DNA of 64,000 bases, taken from Catellatospora tritici. GTDB lineage: Bacteria > Actinomycetota > Actinomycetes > Mycobacteriales > Micromonosporaceae. The notes under the pieces were generated by a model. The model was given only the letters and a program-made list of their open reading frames with translations. It made no database searches and was not told where the DNA came from. The stretch covers positions 186,001 through 250,000 of the forward strand of contig NZ_JAHRCY010000009.1 in the NCBI RefSeq assembly GCF_019083965.1, given 5' to 3'. Shown here piece by piece: positions 43,734-57,485 of the stretch (positions are counted from its first letter, which is position 1; every line of letters starts with the position of its first letter). The position numbers and the translations under genes were made by a program.

Positions 43734-43829
43734 ATGACCCCGCAGTGGCTCCGCGACCGCCGTCCCGGCCGGTCCCTGCCCGCGTCCGGGTCCCGCGTCG
43801 CGCGACGACGCGTTCCGGCAGCCCGCTGA
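43734..43829 (+). CDS. Arginine-rich leader peptide upstream of argS
   Basis: 31 codons, nine of them Arg: WLRDRRPGR near the start and RVARRRVPAAR at the end, followed by TGA. It lies 99 nt upstream of argS in the same direction and overlaps no other gene on this strand. An Arg-rich leader before arginyl-tRNA synthetase is the classical layout for attenuation by charged tRNA-Arg. An ATG four codons upstream (43722) is also in frame. I do not see an unambiguous terminator between the leader and argS. Confidence 0.6.
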   Translation: MTPQWLRDRRPGRSLPASGSRVARRRVPAAR

Positions 43830-43928
43830 GCGCATCCGCGCCCACAACAGCGTCGCTGCCGCCATACCCCCGAAGGCTCTTCGCCTTTCGCCCTGCCCTG
43901 CCTTCTCGCAGAAAGCGAACGATCCATC

Positions 43929-45647
43929 ATGATCGACTTGGAATCCCTGCTGCTCGACCGGTTCGCGTCGGCCTTCGCCACGGTCGCCGACGGCCCCGCG
44001 GACCCGGCGCTGCGCCGCTCGCAGCACGCCGATTTCCAGGCCGACGGAGCGCTCGCGCTGGCCCGCAGGCTGGGCCGCAACCCCCGGGAGATCGCCGCCG
44101 AGGTGCTGGCCGCCGCCGACCTGGCCGACCTGGCCACCGCCGAACTCGCCGGGCCGGGGTTCATCAACGTCACCCTGCACGACGACGCGGTCGCGCGGCT
44201 GCTCGGCCACGTCTACACCGACCTTCGGCTCGGCGTGCCGACGGCCGAGCTGCCGCAGACCGTGATCATCGACTACTCGGCGCCCAACGTGGCCAAGGAG
44301 ATGCACGTCGGGCACCTGCGCTCGACCGTCATCGGCGACGCCGCCGCCCGGGTGCTGACCTGGCTCGGCCACGACGTGGTGCGGGCCAACCATCTCGGCG
44401 ACTGGGGCACCCCCTTCGGCATGCTCATCGAGCACCTGCTCGACGTCGGTGAGGCCGAGGCGGTGCACGAACTGTCGGTCGGCGACCTGAGCGGCTTCTA
44501 CCGGGCCGCGCGGGCGAAATTCGACGGAGAGCCGGGCTTCGCCGACCGGGCTCGGGCGCGGGTGGTCGCGCTGCAGGCCGGGGACGAGGCCACGCTGCGG
44601 CTGTGGCGGCTGCTGGTCGCCGAGAGCGAGAAATACTTCCTCAGCGTGTACGCCAAACTCGGCGTCACCCTGACCGGCGCCGACTTCTGCGGCGAGTCCT
44701 TCTACAACGACCGGCTGGACAGCGTCGTCGACGAACTCGACGAGCTCGGCCTGCTGCGCGACAGCAACGGGGCGCAGTGCGCGTTCCCGGCCGGGTTCAC
44801 CGGGCGTGACGGCGAACCGTTGCCCATCATCGTGCGCAAGAGCGGCGGCGGCTACGGCTACGGCGCCACCGACCTGGCCGCGATCCGTTACCGGACCCAG
44901 GAACTGCACGCCGACCGGATGCTGTATGTCGTCGGCACCGAGCAGCGTCAGCACCTGGAGATGGTGTACCAGACCGCGCGGGAGGCGGGCTGGCTGAAGG
45001 AACCCGCCGAGGCGGTGCACGTCGGGTACGGCCTGGTGCTGGGCGCCGACGGTCGCAAACTGGCCTCCCGGTCCGGTGACACGGTGAAGCTCGCCGACCT
45101 GCTCGACGAAGCGGTCGCGCGGGCACTGGCCCTGGTCCGGGAGAAGAACCCGGAACTCGACGCCGACACCCAGGCGTCCGTGGCGCGGGCGGTCGGCATC
45201 GGCGCGATCAAGTACGTCGACCTGTCCAGCGAGCGGGGCAAGGACTACACGTTCGACTGGGATCGGATGCTGTCGTTCAGCGGGGACACGGGGGCATATC
45301 TGCAGTACACGTACGCGCGGATTCAGTCGATCTTCCGGAGGGGCGGCGTGGCGCCGGATCCGGCGGCGACGATCCTGGTGGAGCACCCGGCCGAACGGGC
45401 GCTCGCGATCGAGCTGCTGCGCTTCCCGGCAGTGGTGGCGCAGGCGGGCCAGACGCTGCAGTTCCACCGGCTGGCGGCGTATCTGCAAGGGCTGGCCGGG
45501 GCGTACACGTCGTTCTACGACAGTTGTCCGGTGCTCAGGACCCAGGATGAGGTGCTGGCGAGTCGGCTGGCCCTGTGCGACCTGACGGCCCGCGTCATCG
45601 CCCGCGGCCTGGATCTGCTCGGCATCGCCGCCCCACCCCGGATGTGA
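43929..45647 (+). CDS. argS: Arginyl-tRNA synthetase
   Basis: 572 residues with the N-terminal additional domain, the class I HIGH-type motif HVGH (126-129) after DYSAPNVAKEM, the late motif GADGRKLASRSGD in place of a strict KMSKS, and a C-terminal helical anticodon-binding domain (TGAYLQYTYARIQSIFRR onwards). It charges tRNA-Arg. It is preceded by an Arg-rich leader peptide and followed by a strong terminator, and appears monocistronic. Confidence 0.95.
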   Translation: MIDLESLLLDRFASAFATVADGPADPALRRSQHADFQADGALALARRLGRNPREIAAEVLAAADLADLATAELAGPGFINVTLHDDAVARLLGHVYTDLRLGVPTAELPQTVIIDYSAPNVAKEMHVGHLRSTVIGDAAARVLTWLGHDVVRANHLGDWGTPFGMLIEHLLDVGEAEAVHELSVGDLSGFYRAARAKFDGEPGFADRARARVVALQAGDEATLRLWRLLVAESEKYFLSVYAKLGVTLTGADFCGESFYNDRLDSVVDELDELGLLRDSNGAQCAFPAGFTGRDGEPLPIIVRKSGGGYGYGATDLAAIRYRTQELHADRMLYVVGTEQRQHLEMVYQTAREAGWLKEPAEAVHVGYGLVLGADGRKLASRSGDTVKLADLLDEAVARALALVREKNPELDADTQASVARAVGIGAIKYVDLSSERGKDYTFDWDRMLSFSGDTGAYLQYTYARIQSIFRRGGVAPDPAATILVEHPAERALAIELLRFPAVVAQAGQTLQFHRLAAYLQGLAGAYTSFYDSCPVLRTQDEVLASRLALCDLTARVIARGLDLLGIAAPPRM

Positions 45648-45652
45648 CAGTC

Positions 45653-45692
45653 CCCCCGCCCCTCCGCTCCTTCGGGGAGGGGCGGGGGTTTT
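45653..45692 (+). terminator. Rho-independent terminator of argS
   Basis: A 13-bp perfect stem CCCCCGCCCCTCC (45653-45665) with its complement (45676-45688), followed directly by TTTT (45689-45692). It lies between argS and the convergent sigma-factor gene. Confidence 0.85.
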
Positions 45693-45722
45693 GCCGCCAA
45701 CACGGGTCGGTGCGCCGGACGG

Positions 45723-46526
45723 TCAGTCGTCTTCGCTGGTGAGACGGTCGCGCAGGACGGTGAGCGCGCGGGCGAGCAGGCGGGAGACGTGCATCTGCGA
45801 GACGCCGACCTGTTCGGCGATCTCCGTCTGGGTACGGCAGTCGACGAACCGCAGCCGCAGGATGCGGCGTTCCCGCTCGGGCAGGGTGTCGATGGCCTGG
45901 CGCAGCGCGTCCCGCTCGGGCAGGCTCTCCACCTCGCCGTCGACGTCGCCCAGCAGATCCTGCAGCTGCCCCTCGGCCCCGTCCTCCCCCACCGGCGCGT
46001 TGAGCGAACCCGCCGTGTACGCCGCGGCGCAGTCGAGCGCCTGGCGCACCTGCTCGGCGTTCACGTGCAGGTGCTCGGCGAGGTCGTCGACGGTGGGCGT
46101 GCGCTGCAGCTGCTGGCTGAGCTCGGGCACGGCCCGGCACACGGCCAGGTGCAGTTCCTGCAGCGAGCGCTGTACGTGCAGGGTCCAGGTGCGGTCGCGG
46201 AAGTACCGTTTGATCTCGCCGAGCATGGTGGGCAGCACGTAGCTGGCGAACGGCACGCCGCGCTCGGGTTCGTACCGGTCCACCGCCTTGATCAGGCCGA
46301 TGGTGGCGACCTGGGTCAGGTCGTCGAGCTCCTCGCCGCGATTGCGGAAGCGCAGCGCCAGGCGCCGCGCCACGGGGGCGCAGCCACAGATGATCTCCGC
46401 GCGCAGGCGCTCTCTGCCGGTGTCACAATCCGGCAGACGGTGCAGTAGGAGCAACTGGTCATGGAACTGGGCAAAAGTATCGGTCAACGAGCCCGTACCG
46501 CCGGTGGCGGTCAACGTGGTGTTCAT
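45723..46526 (-). CDS. SigB/SigF-type stress sigma factor
   Basis: 267 residues. Region 2 (LDDLTQVATIGLIKAVDRYEP, FASYVLPTMLGEIKRYFRD) and region 4 (LPERERRILRLRFVD, QTEIAEQVGVSQMHVSRLLARAL) match the SigF/SigB/SigI group that is controlled by partner switching. The linker in region 3 is acidic. It follows a STAS antagonist on the same strand by 184 nt and belongs to the surrounding phosphatase/kinase hub. The ATG at 46526 was chosen; the ribosome site is weak. Confidence 0.88.
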   Translation of the reverse strand: MNTTLTATGGTGSLTDTFAQFHDQLLLLHRLPDCDTGRERLRAEIICGCAPVARRLALRFRNRGEELDDLTQVATIGLIKAVDRYEPERGVPFASYVLPTMLGEIKRYFRDRTWTLHVQRSLQELHLAVCRAVPELSQQLQRTPTVDDLAEHLHVNAEQVRQALDCAAAYTAGSLNAPVGEDGAEGQLQDLLGDVDGEVESLPERDALRQAIDTLPERERRILRLRFVDCRTQTEIAEQVGVSQMHVSRLLARALTVLRDRLTSEDD

Positions 46527-46710
46527 GGCCGGAACCTGGTCCCCTGCCGTTGTCGCGCCCCGCGCGGTGGAACGACAGGAAGAGCTGGCGGTGGTGCCCT
46601 GCTGCTGGAGCACCAGGCGAAGCCTTATGTTGCGGCGACGCCGGTTTGCCGCATTCGCGACATGGGTAAGCGTACTCTCCGAAACAAGTCCCGCGCGACC
46701 TGCCGCGCCG

Positions 46711-47034
46711 TCACATTTTCGTCGCGGGCGGCGTGAGCAGCCTCCCCACGCCGGTCACATCGAGGACCTTGGCCACCCACTGTTGGGCGTCCCGGACGTA
46801 CAGCTGGTGACCGACGTCGGAGGCGCACTTGTACGCGTCGAACAGCGACCGCACCCCGGTCGAGTCCAGGAATCCGACCCCGGACATGTCGACCATGACG
46901 ACGGGCGCGGCCTGTACGGCCGCGCACAGCTCGTCGCGTAGCGCGCCCGCCGTCATCAGGTCGATCTCGCCCCGGACGCGGACCACTGCCAGCCCGTCCT
47001 CGATGGTGTGCTCGACACCGAACTCGCGACCCAT
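46711..47034 (-). CDS. STAS-domain anti-sigma factor antagonist
   Basis: 107 residues of the RsbV/SpoIIAA family: VVRVRGEIDLMTAGALRDEL, VVMVDMSGVGFLDSTGVRSL with the phosphorylatable Ser in DSTG, and a C-terminal helix. When dephosphorylated it binds the anti-sigma kinase and frees the sigma factor. The ATG has AAAGGAG at ideal spacing. It precedes the sigma-factor gene on the same strand. Confidence 0.88.
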   Translation of the reverse strand: MGREFGVEHTIEDGLAVVRVRGEIDLMTAGALRDELCAAVQAAPVVMVDMSGVGFLDSTGVRSLFDAYKCASDVGHQLYVRDAQQWVAKVLDVTGVGRLLTPPATKM

Positions 47035-47183
47035 CGGCTCCCTTTCCGTCCCCTCCCATTAACGCATGTCAGCGACGTACCGGACACCTGTCGCACCGCC
47101 TGGCCGCGACCCGGGGCGGTCTGGTAGAGAGAAGGCGGACAACGGCGGTTTCGACGACAGGACAGCGGGGCAGAGGGACTTCC

Positions 47184-49553
47184 ATGGTGCGAGCGGCACG
47201 GCAGCAGCCCGCGGACGACGACTGGGTCGCGCGGGTACAGCGCCTGGAGTCCGAGGTGTCCGGCCTACGGCGGGCCATGCGTACCCGGGGGCTCATCGAG
47301 CAGGCCAAGGGCATCCTCGCCGAGCGACTGGGCTGCGATCCGGAGACCGCGTTCGGGCAGCTGTCGACCATGTCCCAGCAGCGCAACGTCAGCGTGGTCG
47401 ACCTGGCCGCCGACATCGTCGGCGCCCGGGTGCCCGCGACCGCGGCCGCCCAGGATCCGGTGGCCCCGACCTCGCCGGCGGCACCGGTGGTAGCGCCCGC
47501 GACGCTGGGCTCGCAGGTCGCGGCATCGGTGGCCGCTCCGCGGACCAGGGTCGGCCTGGCCGACAACCCGGATCAGCCGCTACCCACCGCGCAGGCCCGG
47601 ACGCTGCGGCGGTGCCTGGCGGCGATGGACGCCGCCGAAGACTTCGAGGTTCTCACCCGGGCCCTGGTCACCATCGGGATGGGCGACCCGCCGGGTGGCG
47701 CGGCGGCGGTGTTCGTGGTCGAGCCGGACGAGGCGGTGCGGCTGGTGGCCAGCCACGGCTGGCCCGCGCAGGTCGCCAGCGAGTGGCGTCGCTCGCCGAG
47801 TTCGCTGCCGACGGTGGTGGGCAACGCGGCCCGTACCGGGCGGCCCCTGCTCATCGACGGACTCACCCCGCACGATTTCGTCCTGATCGGACCCGGTCTG
47901 GCCCGCGCGGCGTTCCCACTGGTCGCCGATGAGCAGGTGGTGGGCGTGCTGGCCCTGGTCTGGGCCGAGCCGCAGCAGTTCGACGCCGTCGACCGGGGTT
48001 ATCTCGACCAGCTCGCGGCGGGGACGGGGCGGGCGCTACGGCGGTTGTGGCCGACCGCCGACGACACGCCCGCGCAGTTGCCGCTGTGGCTGGCCTCGAT
48101 GCTCGACGTGATGGACGGACCGGGCCACCTGCTGGTGCCGGTGCACGGTGTCGGCGACACCGTCGAGGACTTCACCATCGCGGCGGTGAGTCGGCAGGCC
48201 CGTGTCGACGAGGGCGACACGGTGGGGCGGCGACTGCTCGACGCGTACCCGCAGTTGCGGGCCAACGGCGTCTTCGACGCGTACGTGAAGCTGCTGCGCG
48301 ACGACGTGCCGTTCAGCCGCGAGGCCAGCACCGAGGACGCCCTGATCGACGGCCGACCGCGCCGGGTGGTGCTCAACAGGCGCGCGGTGCGCATCGGTGA
48401 CGCGCTGCTGGCGAGCTGGTCGCGCATCGACGACGCGCTGAGCAACGACGAGCGCATGGCGCGGCTGGAGACGCTGGGCCGCTTCGGCTGGGCCGAATGG
48501 GACCTGCGCGCCAAGGACGCGGTGTGGTCGGCGGGCCTCTACGGCCTGGTCGACCGCGAGCCGGAGCACGGACCGATGACGCTGGAGAAGTTCGCCGGGC
48601 TGTTCGCCGCCAGCGACCGGGGCGCGCTGAAGCAGCTGCTGGTCGACCTGGCGCAGGGCGGTACGGAGCTGGCCGAGCTACGGCTGAACACCACCCGCGG
48701 CATCGTGCCGGTGCGCGTGTTCGGCGAGGCGGACCTGCACGACGGCGAGGTGCGGCTGATCCGACTGGTGCTGCAGGACGTGTCGGAGAAGCGGGCGGCG
48801 CAGGACCGGTCCACGCGCAGCGAGAACGCCGCCGCCGCGCGGCAGCTGCAGCTGGCCGCCGAGCAGGCGCTGACCAGCAACCTGACCCGGCTGCTGTACC
48901 CCAACCGCGACCTGACCCTGGCCGGGCCGGGGGTGCGGGTCACCGGGCGCCACTACGCCGCCACCTCGCCGCGTACGGCGCTGCGGGGCGACTTCTGTGA
49001 CGCCGATCGGCTCGACGACGGCAGCATGCTGTGTGTCATCGGCGACACCTGCGGCACCGGCCTGGTCGCGGCCGCGGCCGTGGTGCGGCTGCGCTTCCCC
49101 GTGATGGCCCTGGGTGTGGCCGGCGCCGCCCCCGCCGACATCCTGCGCAGCATCAACGACATGATCATGCGGGCGCCCGACGCGCCCCTGGCCAGCCTGC
49201 TGATCGCCCGCTACCGCCCGCAGGACCGCACCCTCACCTGGGCCTCGGCCGGGCACCTGCAGCCGATCCTGGTGCGCGACGGAGCCGCCCGGGCGGTGGA
49301 CGAGCAGACCGGGCCGATGCTGGGCCTGATGGACGGCATGCGGTTCGCCACCGCCACGATGACGCTGGCCCCGGGTGACAGCCTGGTCGCGTTCACCGAC
49401 GGCGTACTGCACCGGCGCAAGCGCGACCCGCTGTCGGACTTCCGGGACCGGGTCGAGGCCGCGCACCGCGACGGCGGTAGCGCCGCCCTGTGGGAGATCA
49501 CGCCGACCGAGCGCGACGACGAGGCCTGCATGCTGGTCCTCGACGTGGAGTAG
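47184..49553 (+). CDS. ANTAR-GAF-PAS-PP2C (SpoIIE-type) multidomain phosphatase
   Basis: 789 residues. An N-terminal ANTAR-like segment (about 28-82, LRRAMRTRGLIEQAKGILAERLGCD), a linker, a GAF domain (about 140-290), two PAS-like regions (about 300-540) and a SpoIIE PP2C phosphatase (about 575-789: ALRGDFCDADRLDD, IGDTCGTGLVAAA, FTDGV). It would dephosphorylate a STAS antagonist in response to signals. Having ANTAR at the N-terminus of a phosphatase is unusual. Divergent from the STAS gene by 149 nt. Confidence 0.85.
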   Translation: MVRAARQQPADDDWVARVQRLESEVSGLRRAMRTRGLIEQAKGILAERLGCDPETAFGQLSTMSQQRNVSVVDLAADIVGARVPATAAAQDPVAPTSPAAPVVAPATLGSQVAASVAAPRTRVGLADNPDQPLPTAQARTLRRCLAAMDAAEDFEVLTRALVTIGMGDPPGGAAAVFVVEPDEAVRLVASHGWPAQVASEWRRSPSSLPTVVGNAARTGRPLLIDGLTPHDFVLIGPGLARAAFPLVADEQVVGVLALVWAEPQQFDAVDRGYLDQLAAGTGRALRRLWPTADDTPAQLPLWLASMLDVMDGPGHLLVPVHGVGDTVEDFTIAAVSRQARVDEGDTVGRRLLDAYPQLRANGVFDAYVKLLRDDVPFSREASTEDALIDGRPRRVVLNRRAVRIGDALLASWSRIDDALSNDERMARLETLGRFGWAEWDLRAKDAVWSAGLYGLVDREPEHGPMTLEKFAGLFAASDRGALKQLLVDLAQGGTELAELRLNTTRGIVPVRVFGEADLHDGEVRLIRLVLQDVSEKRAAQDRSTRSENAAAARQLQLAAEQALTSNLTRLLYPNRDLTLAGPGVRVTGRHYAATSPRTALRGDFCDADRLDDGSMLCVIGDTCGTGLVAAAAVVRLRFPVMALGVAGAAPADILRSINDMIMRAPDAPLASLLIARYRPQDRTLTWASAGHLQPILVRDGAARAVDEQTGPMLGLMDGMRFATATMTLAPGDSLVAFTDGVLHRRKRDPLSDFRDRVEAAHRDGGSAALWEITPTERDDEACMLVLDVE

Positions 49554-49570
49554 TCGACTGACCCGGGCCG

Positions 49571-49596
49571 CGCTGCCCACCGTCCGCCGGGCAGCG
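49571..49596. terminator. Hairpin between convergent genes
   Basis: CGCTGCCC (49571-49578) and GGGCAGCG (49589-49596) form an 8-bp stem with a 10-nt loop, between the phosphatase stop (49553) and the receiver gene stop (49603). Confidence 0.5.
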
Positions 49597-49602
49597 TCCG
49601 GC

Positions 49603-50156
49603 TCAGGCCGAGGCCGCCTCCCGCTGCGCGGCGGGCAGGGCCGCCAGCAGGGCCGCGCGGGCCTGCTCGGACTGGCCGGGCTCGGCCAGCAGCCGCACCG
49701 CCTCCTGCGCGGCCGCCGACAGCCTGCTCCACTGCGCCGCCTGCTGGCGCAGCTGCTGGTTCTTGGCCCACAGCTCGGCGAAGATGGCGACCTTGGCCCG
49801 CAGCACCCACGGGTCGAACGGCTTGGTCAGGTAGTCCACCGCACCGGCGGCGTAACCGCGCAGGGCCAGGCGCGCGTCACCGTCGGCGGCGGTGAGGAAG
49901 ATGATCGGGATGTGGCGGGTGCGCTCGCGCCGCTTGACGTGTCCGGCCGTCTCGAACCCGTCCATGCCCGGCATGTACGCGTCCATCAGGATCACCGCGA
50001 AGTCGTCGATGAGCAGCCGCTTGAGCGCGGCCTCACCGCTGCTGACAGCGACCGGGTCCACCGGCAGCCCCTGCAGCATCGCCTCCAGCGCCACCAGGTT
50101 GTCGGCGCGGTCGTCGACCAGCAGCACCTTGGCCGGGCCGGTCACGGTCGGCTGGC

Positions 50157-50160
<4 letters not shown>
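49603..50160 (-). CDS. Receiver-domain response regulator without a DNA-binding domain
   Basis: 185 residues. A CheY-like receiver (about 10-130) has the acidic pair in LLVDDRADN, phosphoacceptor Asp60 in VILMDAYMP and Lys in LTKPFDP. It is followed by a helical coiled-coil tail that lacks any recognisable output domain. Its ATG overlaps the stop of the hybrid kinase by 4 nt, so it is almost certainly that kinase's partner. Confidence 0.88.
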
Positions 50161-54497
<4,337 letters not shown>

Positions 54498-54626
54498 CCG
54501 CCGACCTCCTCCGTCACCGGCGACGGTGCACCCGCCGCCGTGTCGCTCGCCCTATCATCGTCCGTCTGTCAGCGCGACGCGAGCCGCGGGCTGGCAGGAC
54601 ACGGCCGATCGGCGGAGACTACTAAG

Positions 54627-56222
54627 GTGCCGAACCCGCGCGCGGCCGCCGCGCCACAGCCCGACGTGCCAACCGCATCGACCGATCTCTCCGCCGTCGA
54701 CGCCCTGCTGCGTGTCGAGATCCAACTGGACGAGGCGGGCGGACTCGGTGCTTTCGCGACCGAGCTGGCCGAGACACTGGTCCGGCTGACCGGTGCCGAC
54801 GGCTGTCGGATCACGATCGACCACGGCGACGGACGCGGCCCGCACCGCCTGGCCGCCACCGGCGGCCCCGGCTCGACCAGGTCGCTGTATCAACGTGTGC
54901 CGGTGAGCCGCCCCTGGAGCGGCGAGCTGCTGCTCAGCGCACCGGACGAGCCCGGCAACCAAACCATGGCGCTGCTGGCCGCCCAGCGCCTGGGCATGGC
55001 GCTGGAGCACCTGCGGCTACGCGACACCGACGTGCGGCACCGCACCTGGCTGACGTTCCTGGCCGAGGCGAGCGAACTGCTGGCCCAGTCGCTGGACCTG
55101 TCGCTCACGTTGGCGCTCATCCCCCGCCTGGTGGTGCCGCGACTGGGCAGCTGGTGCACACTGCACCGGGTCTCCGGCAAACGCCTGGAGCTGTCCGCCG
55201 CCGCGCACGCCGACGAGGAGCGCAGCGACTGGCTGGAGGCGGCCGCGGCCGAGTTGACCCACCTCATGCAGGCGCCGGGCATCAACGCCACCATGCGGGC
55301 CGGACAGCACGTTCCGCTGCCGTCACCGCTGGCCGGGCTCGCGGTGCCGCTGTTCGCACGGGGACAGTGGCTGGGGGTGCTCGGGGTCGGGCGGGACCCG
55401 GACGCCGCACGCGACCCGGACGAGACGACCATCGCCGAGGAGCTGGCCCGGCGCTGTGCGCTGGCGCTGGACAACGCGGCGATCCACGCCGAACGGCAGG
55501 CGGTGGCCCATACGCTGCAGCAGGCGCTGCTGCCGACGCGGCTGCCGGTGATCCCGGGCCTGAGCCTGGGCGCCGAGTACGTGCCGGCCGGGCGCGGCGC
55601 CGAGGTCGGCGGCGACCTGTACGACATCATGCCGATGCCCGACGGCCGCTGGCTGGTGGTGATGGGCGACGTCTCCGGCAAGGGCGTGCCCGCCGCGGCG
55701 GCCACCGGCCTGGTCCGCGAGGTGCTGCGGCTGCTCGTGGGCGAGGGGCGGCCGCTGGAGTCGGTGCTGGCCACCCTGAACACGACGCTGAGTGAACGCT
55801 CCGAGCGCTACTGCACGTTGGCGCTGGCCGCGTTCGACGCGCCCGGCCGCGACGGCGGGGTACCGGTGACGCTGTACCTGGCCGGGCACGACCGGCCGCT
55901 GGTGCTGCACGCCGACGGCCTGGTGGAGCAGGTCGGCGACTGGGGCACCGCGCTGGGGCTGATCAGCCCGGTGACCTGCCAGCCCACCCTGCTGACGCTG
56001 CGCCCTGGCGAGACGCTGGTGTTCTTCACCGACGGGGTCACCGAGCGGCGCAGCGGCACCGAGTTCTTCGGGGCGCGGCGGTTGGCGCAGCGGCTGACGT
56101 ACCTGGCGGGGCATCCGGCGGACGTGATCGCGACGCGGCTGCGCACGGCGGCGCTGGAGTTCTCCGGCGAGCCCGCCCGGGACGACATGGCGATCATGGC
56201 GATCCGCAACGACGCGGGCTGA
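54627..56222 (+). CDS. GAF-PP2C (SpoIIE-type) phosphatase
   Basis: 531 residues. An N-terminal GAF-like region (about 25-130), a second GAF (about 150-290), and a PP2C phosphatase (about 300-531) with GAEVGGDLYDIMPMPDG, VVMGDVSGKGVPAAAA, YLAGHDRPLV and FFTDGVTERRS, i.e. the complete metal-binding set. It would activate a STAS antagonist. The GTG at 54627 has GGAG 10 nt upstream. It is divergent from the hybrid kinase and converges directly, with no gap, on the STAS-HATPase gene. Confidence 0.88.
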   Translation: MPNPRAAAAPQPDVPTASTDLSAVDALLRVEIQLDEAGGLGAFATELAETLVRLTGADGCRITIDHGDGRGPHRLAATGGPGSTRSLYQRVPVSRPWSGELLLSAPDEPGNQTMALLAAQRLGMALEHLRLRDTDVRHRTWLTFLAEASELLAQSLDLSLTLALIPRLVVPRLGSWCTLHRVSGKRLELSAAAHADEERSDWLEAAAAELTHLMQAPGINATMRAGQHVPLPSPLAGLAVPLFARGQWLGVLGVGRDPDAARDPDETTIAEELARRCALALDNAAIHAERQAVAHTLQQALLPTRLPVIPGLSLGAEYVPAGRGAEVGGDLYDIMPMPDGRWLVVMGDVSGKGVPAAAATGLVREVLRLLVGEGRPLESVLATLNTTLSERSERYCTLALAAFDAPGRDGGVPVTLYLAGHDRPLVLHADGLVEQVGDWGTALGLISPVTCQPTLLTLRPGETLVFFTDGVTERRSGTEFFGARRLAQRLTYLAGHPADVIATRLRTAALEFSGEPARDDMAIMAIRNDAG

Positions 56223-56978
56223 CTACCCCGCCGTACGCCGCACCGTCGCCCAGACGACCTTTCCGCCCTCGACCGGGGTCACTCCCCAGTGCGACGCCAG
56301 GACGTCCACCAACAGCAGGCCGCGACTGTCCCCGGACCGGTCCCGGGGTGCGGGCGGCAGCGTGGGGTCATGATCACGCACGGCCAGGTGCACCTCCTCG
56401 TCGGTTTCGCGCAGTTCGAGGGTGAAGTCGGTGCGGGCGTGGCGCACCGCGTTGGAGACCAGTTCGCTGCAGATCTGGCGCAGCAGCAGATGTGCGGGAG
56501 CGGGCACGTCCCACAGCGCGCAGCCGTCGGCGAGCATGTCGCGGGCGACCGCCGGGGCGTGCAGGTCGGGGCTGAGCCCCTGCACCCGCAGCCGGGCCGG
56601 GGTACGACTGTCCGCCTGCCGCAGCGCGTCGTCGCGGTCGGCGCACAACGCCATCCCGCCCCGGTCGTGCAGTTCACTCAGGGCGGCGGCGAGGTCGCCG
56701 TGCTGGCCGTACAGCAGCAGCTCGCAGCCGGGCCAGGCGGCCGCGTGCCGGGCCGCGTCGGTGAAGGCCGACACCGATCCGTCCGTCAGTTCCAGCCCGG
56801 ACACATCCACCAGCAGCGCCTGCGGCCTACCGCTGAGCGCGCGGAGCAGGAACGCGAGGACCGAGGCGGCGCCGACGAGATCGAGCACCCCTTCGAGCCG
56901 GGTGGTGGTTACCTGTCCGCTGTCGCGCTCCTGCGCGCAGCGCACCCGGCCCTCGTCGAGGCCTGTCCGCTCCCGCAT
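56223..56978 (-). CDS. STAS-HATPase fusion (antagonist plus anti-sigma kinase)
   Basis: 251 residues. Residues about 20-115 resemble a STAS antagonist (LLVDVSGLELTDGSVSAFTDAA), and residues about 130-250 form an RsbW-type HATPase domain (LLLRQICSELVSNAVRHA as N-box, DSRGLLLVDVLASHWGV as ATP lid). It combines two partner-switching roles in one chain. The ATG at 56978 was chosen; the first 20 residues are not conserved and a later start is possible. Confidence 0.8.
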   Translation of the reverse strand: MRERTGLDEGRVRCAQERDSGQVTTTRLEGVLDLVGAASVLAFLLRALSGRPQALLVDVSGLELTDGSVSAFTDAARHAAAWPGCELLLYGQHGDLAAALSELHDRGGMALCADRDDALRQADSRTPARLRVQGLSPDLHAPAVARDMLADGCALWDVPAPAHLLLRQICSELVSNAVRHARTDFTLELRETDEEVHLAVRDHDPTLPPAPRDRSGDSRGLLLVDVLASHWGVTPVEGGKVVWATVRRTAG

Positions 56979-57125
56979 GGCTACCCGCTTCGCGTCGTCG
57001 CCCGGAGTGCGTCGTACCCGTCCGGGCCTGCCTTCGCCGCATCTGGCGGCAGTCGGTCCACGATCGCGTGCCGCAGACTCACACCCTGCGGGTTCCCTGA
57101 CCGGGTCACGGATAAACCGGGCGGT

Positions 57126-57365
57126 TTACTCCTCGGGGTCGACGATCGATTGGAAGCGGTATATCCACGGCGGATCACCCATCGGATTGGCCTCGCGCAG
57201 ATACACGGCCTCCCACGGGACCTCGGCGTGCATCGGGTCGCCGGGCTCGTAGCCGCTGGGCAGCAGGATCGAGAAGGTGGTCGGCGGGTCGGCCGCGGAC
57301 TCGACCTCGATCTCCCGGGTCACCTCGGCGGCACCGTGTACGAACTTCGCAGCGATCTTGTCCAC
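57126..57365 (-). CDS. Small hypothetical protein
   Basis: 79 residues, acidic, with no signal peptide or Cys. It reads as a small beta-rich domain (FVHGAAEVTREIEVESAADP, then VPWEAVYLREANPMGDPPWI). I do not recognise it. GTG start at 57365. Divergent from the hemerythrin gene by 120 nt. Confidence 0.55.
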   Translation of the reverse strand: MDKIAAKFVHGAAEVTREIEVESAADPPTTFSILLPSGYEPGDPMHAEVPWEAVYLREANPMGDPPWIYRFQSIVDPEE

Positions 57366-57485
57366 CCGTCAAGCGTGCCTTCCACAGCGGACGAACCAGG
57401 TGCAGATCGATGAAACCGCACGTGTCAGACGGTGCCGGGGCGGGTAATCCAGCACGCAGAGCCACCCACCGAAGGGACCTCCGCC

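Noticed and set aside
43830..43928. T-box riboswitch or intrinsic terminator upstream of argS
   Set aside because: I found no T-box sequence and only a weak imperfect hairpin (CGAAGGC near 43870), so no feature was called.
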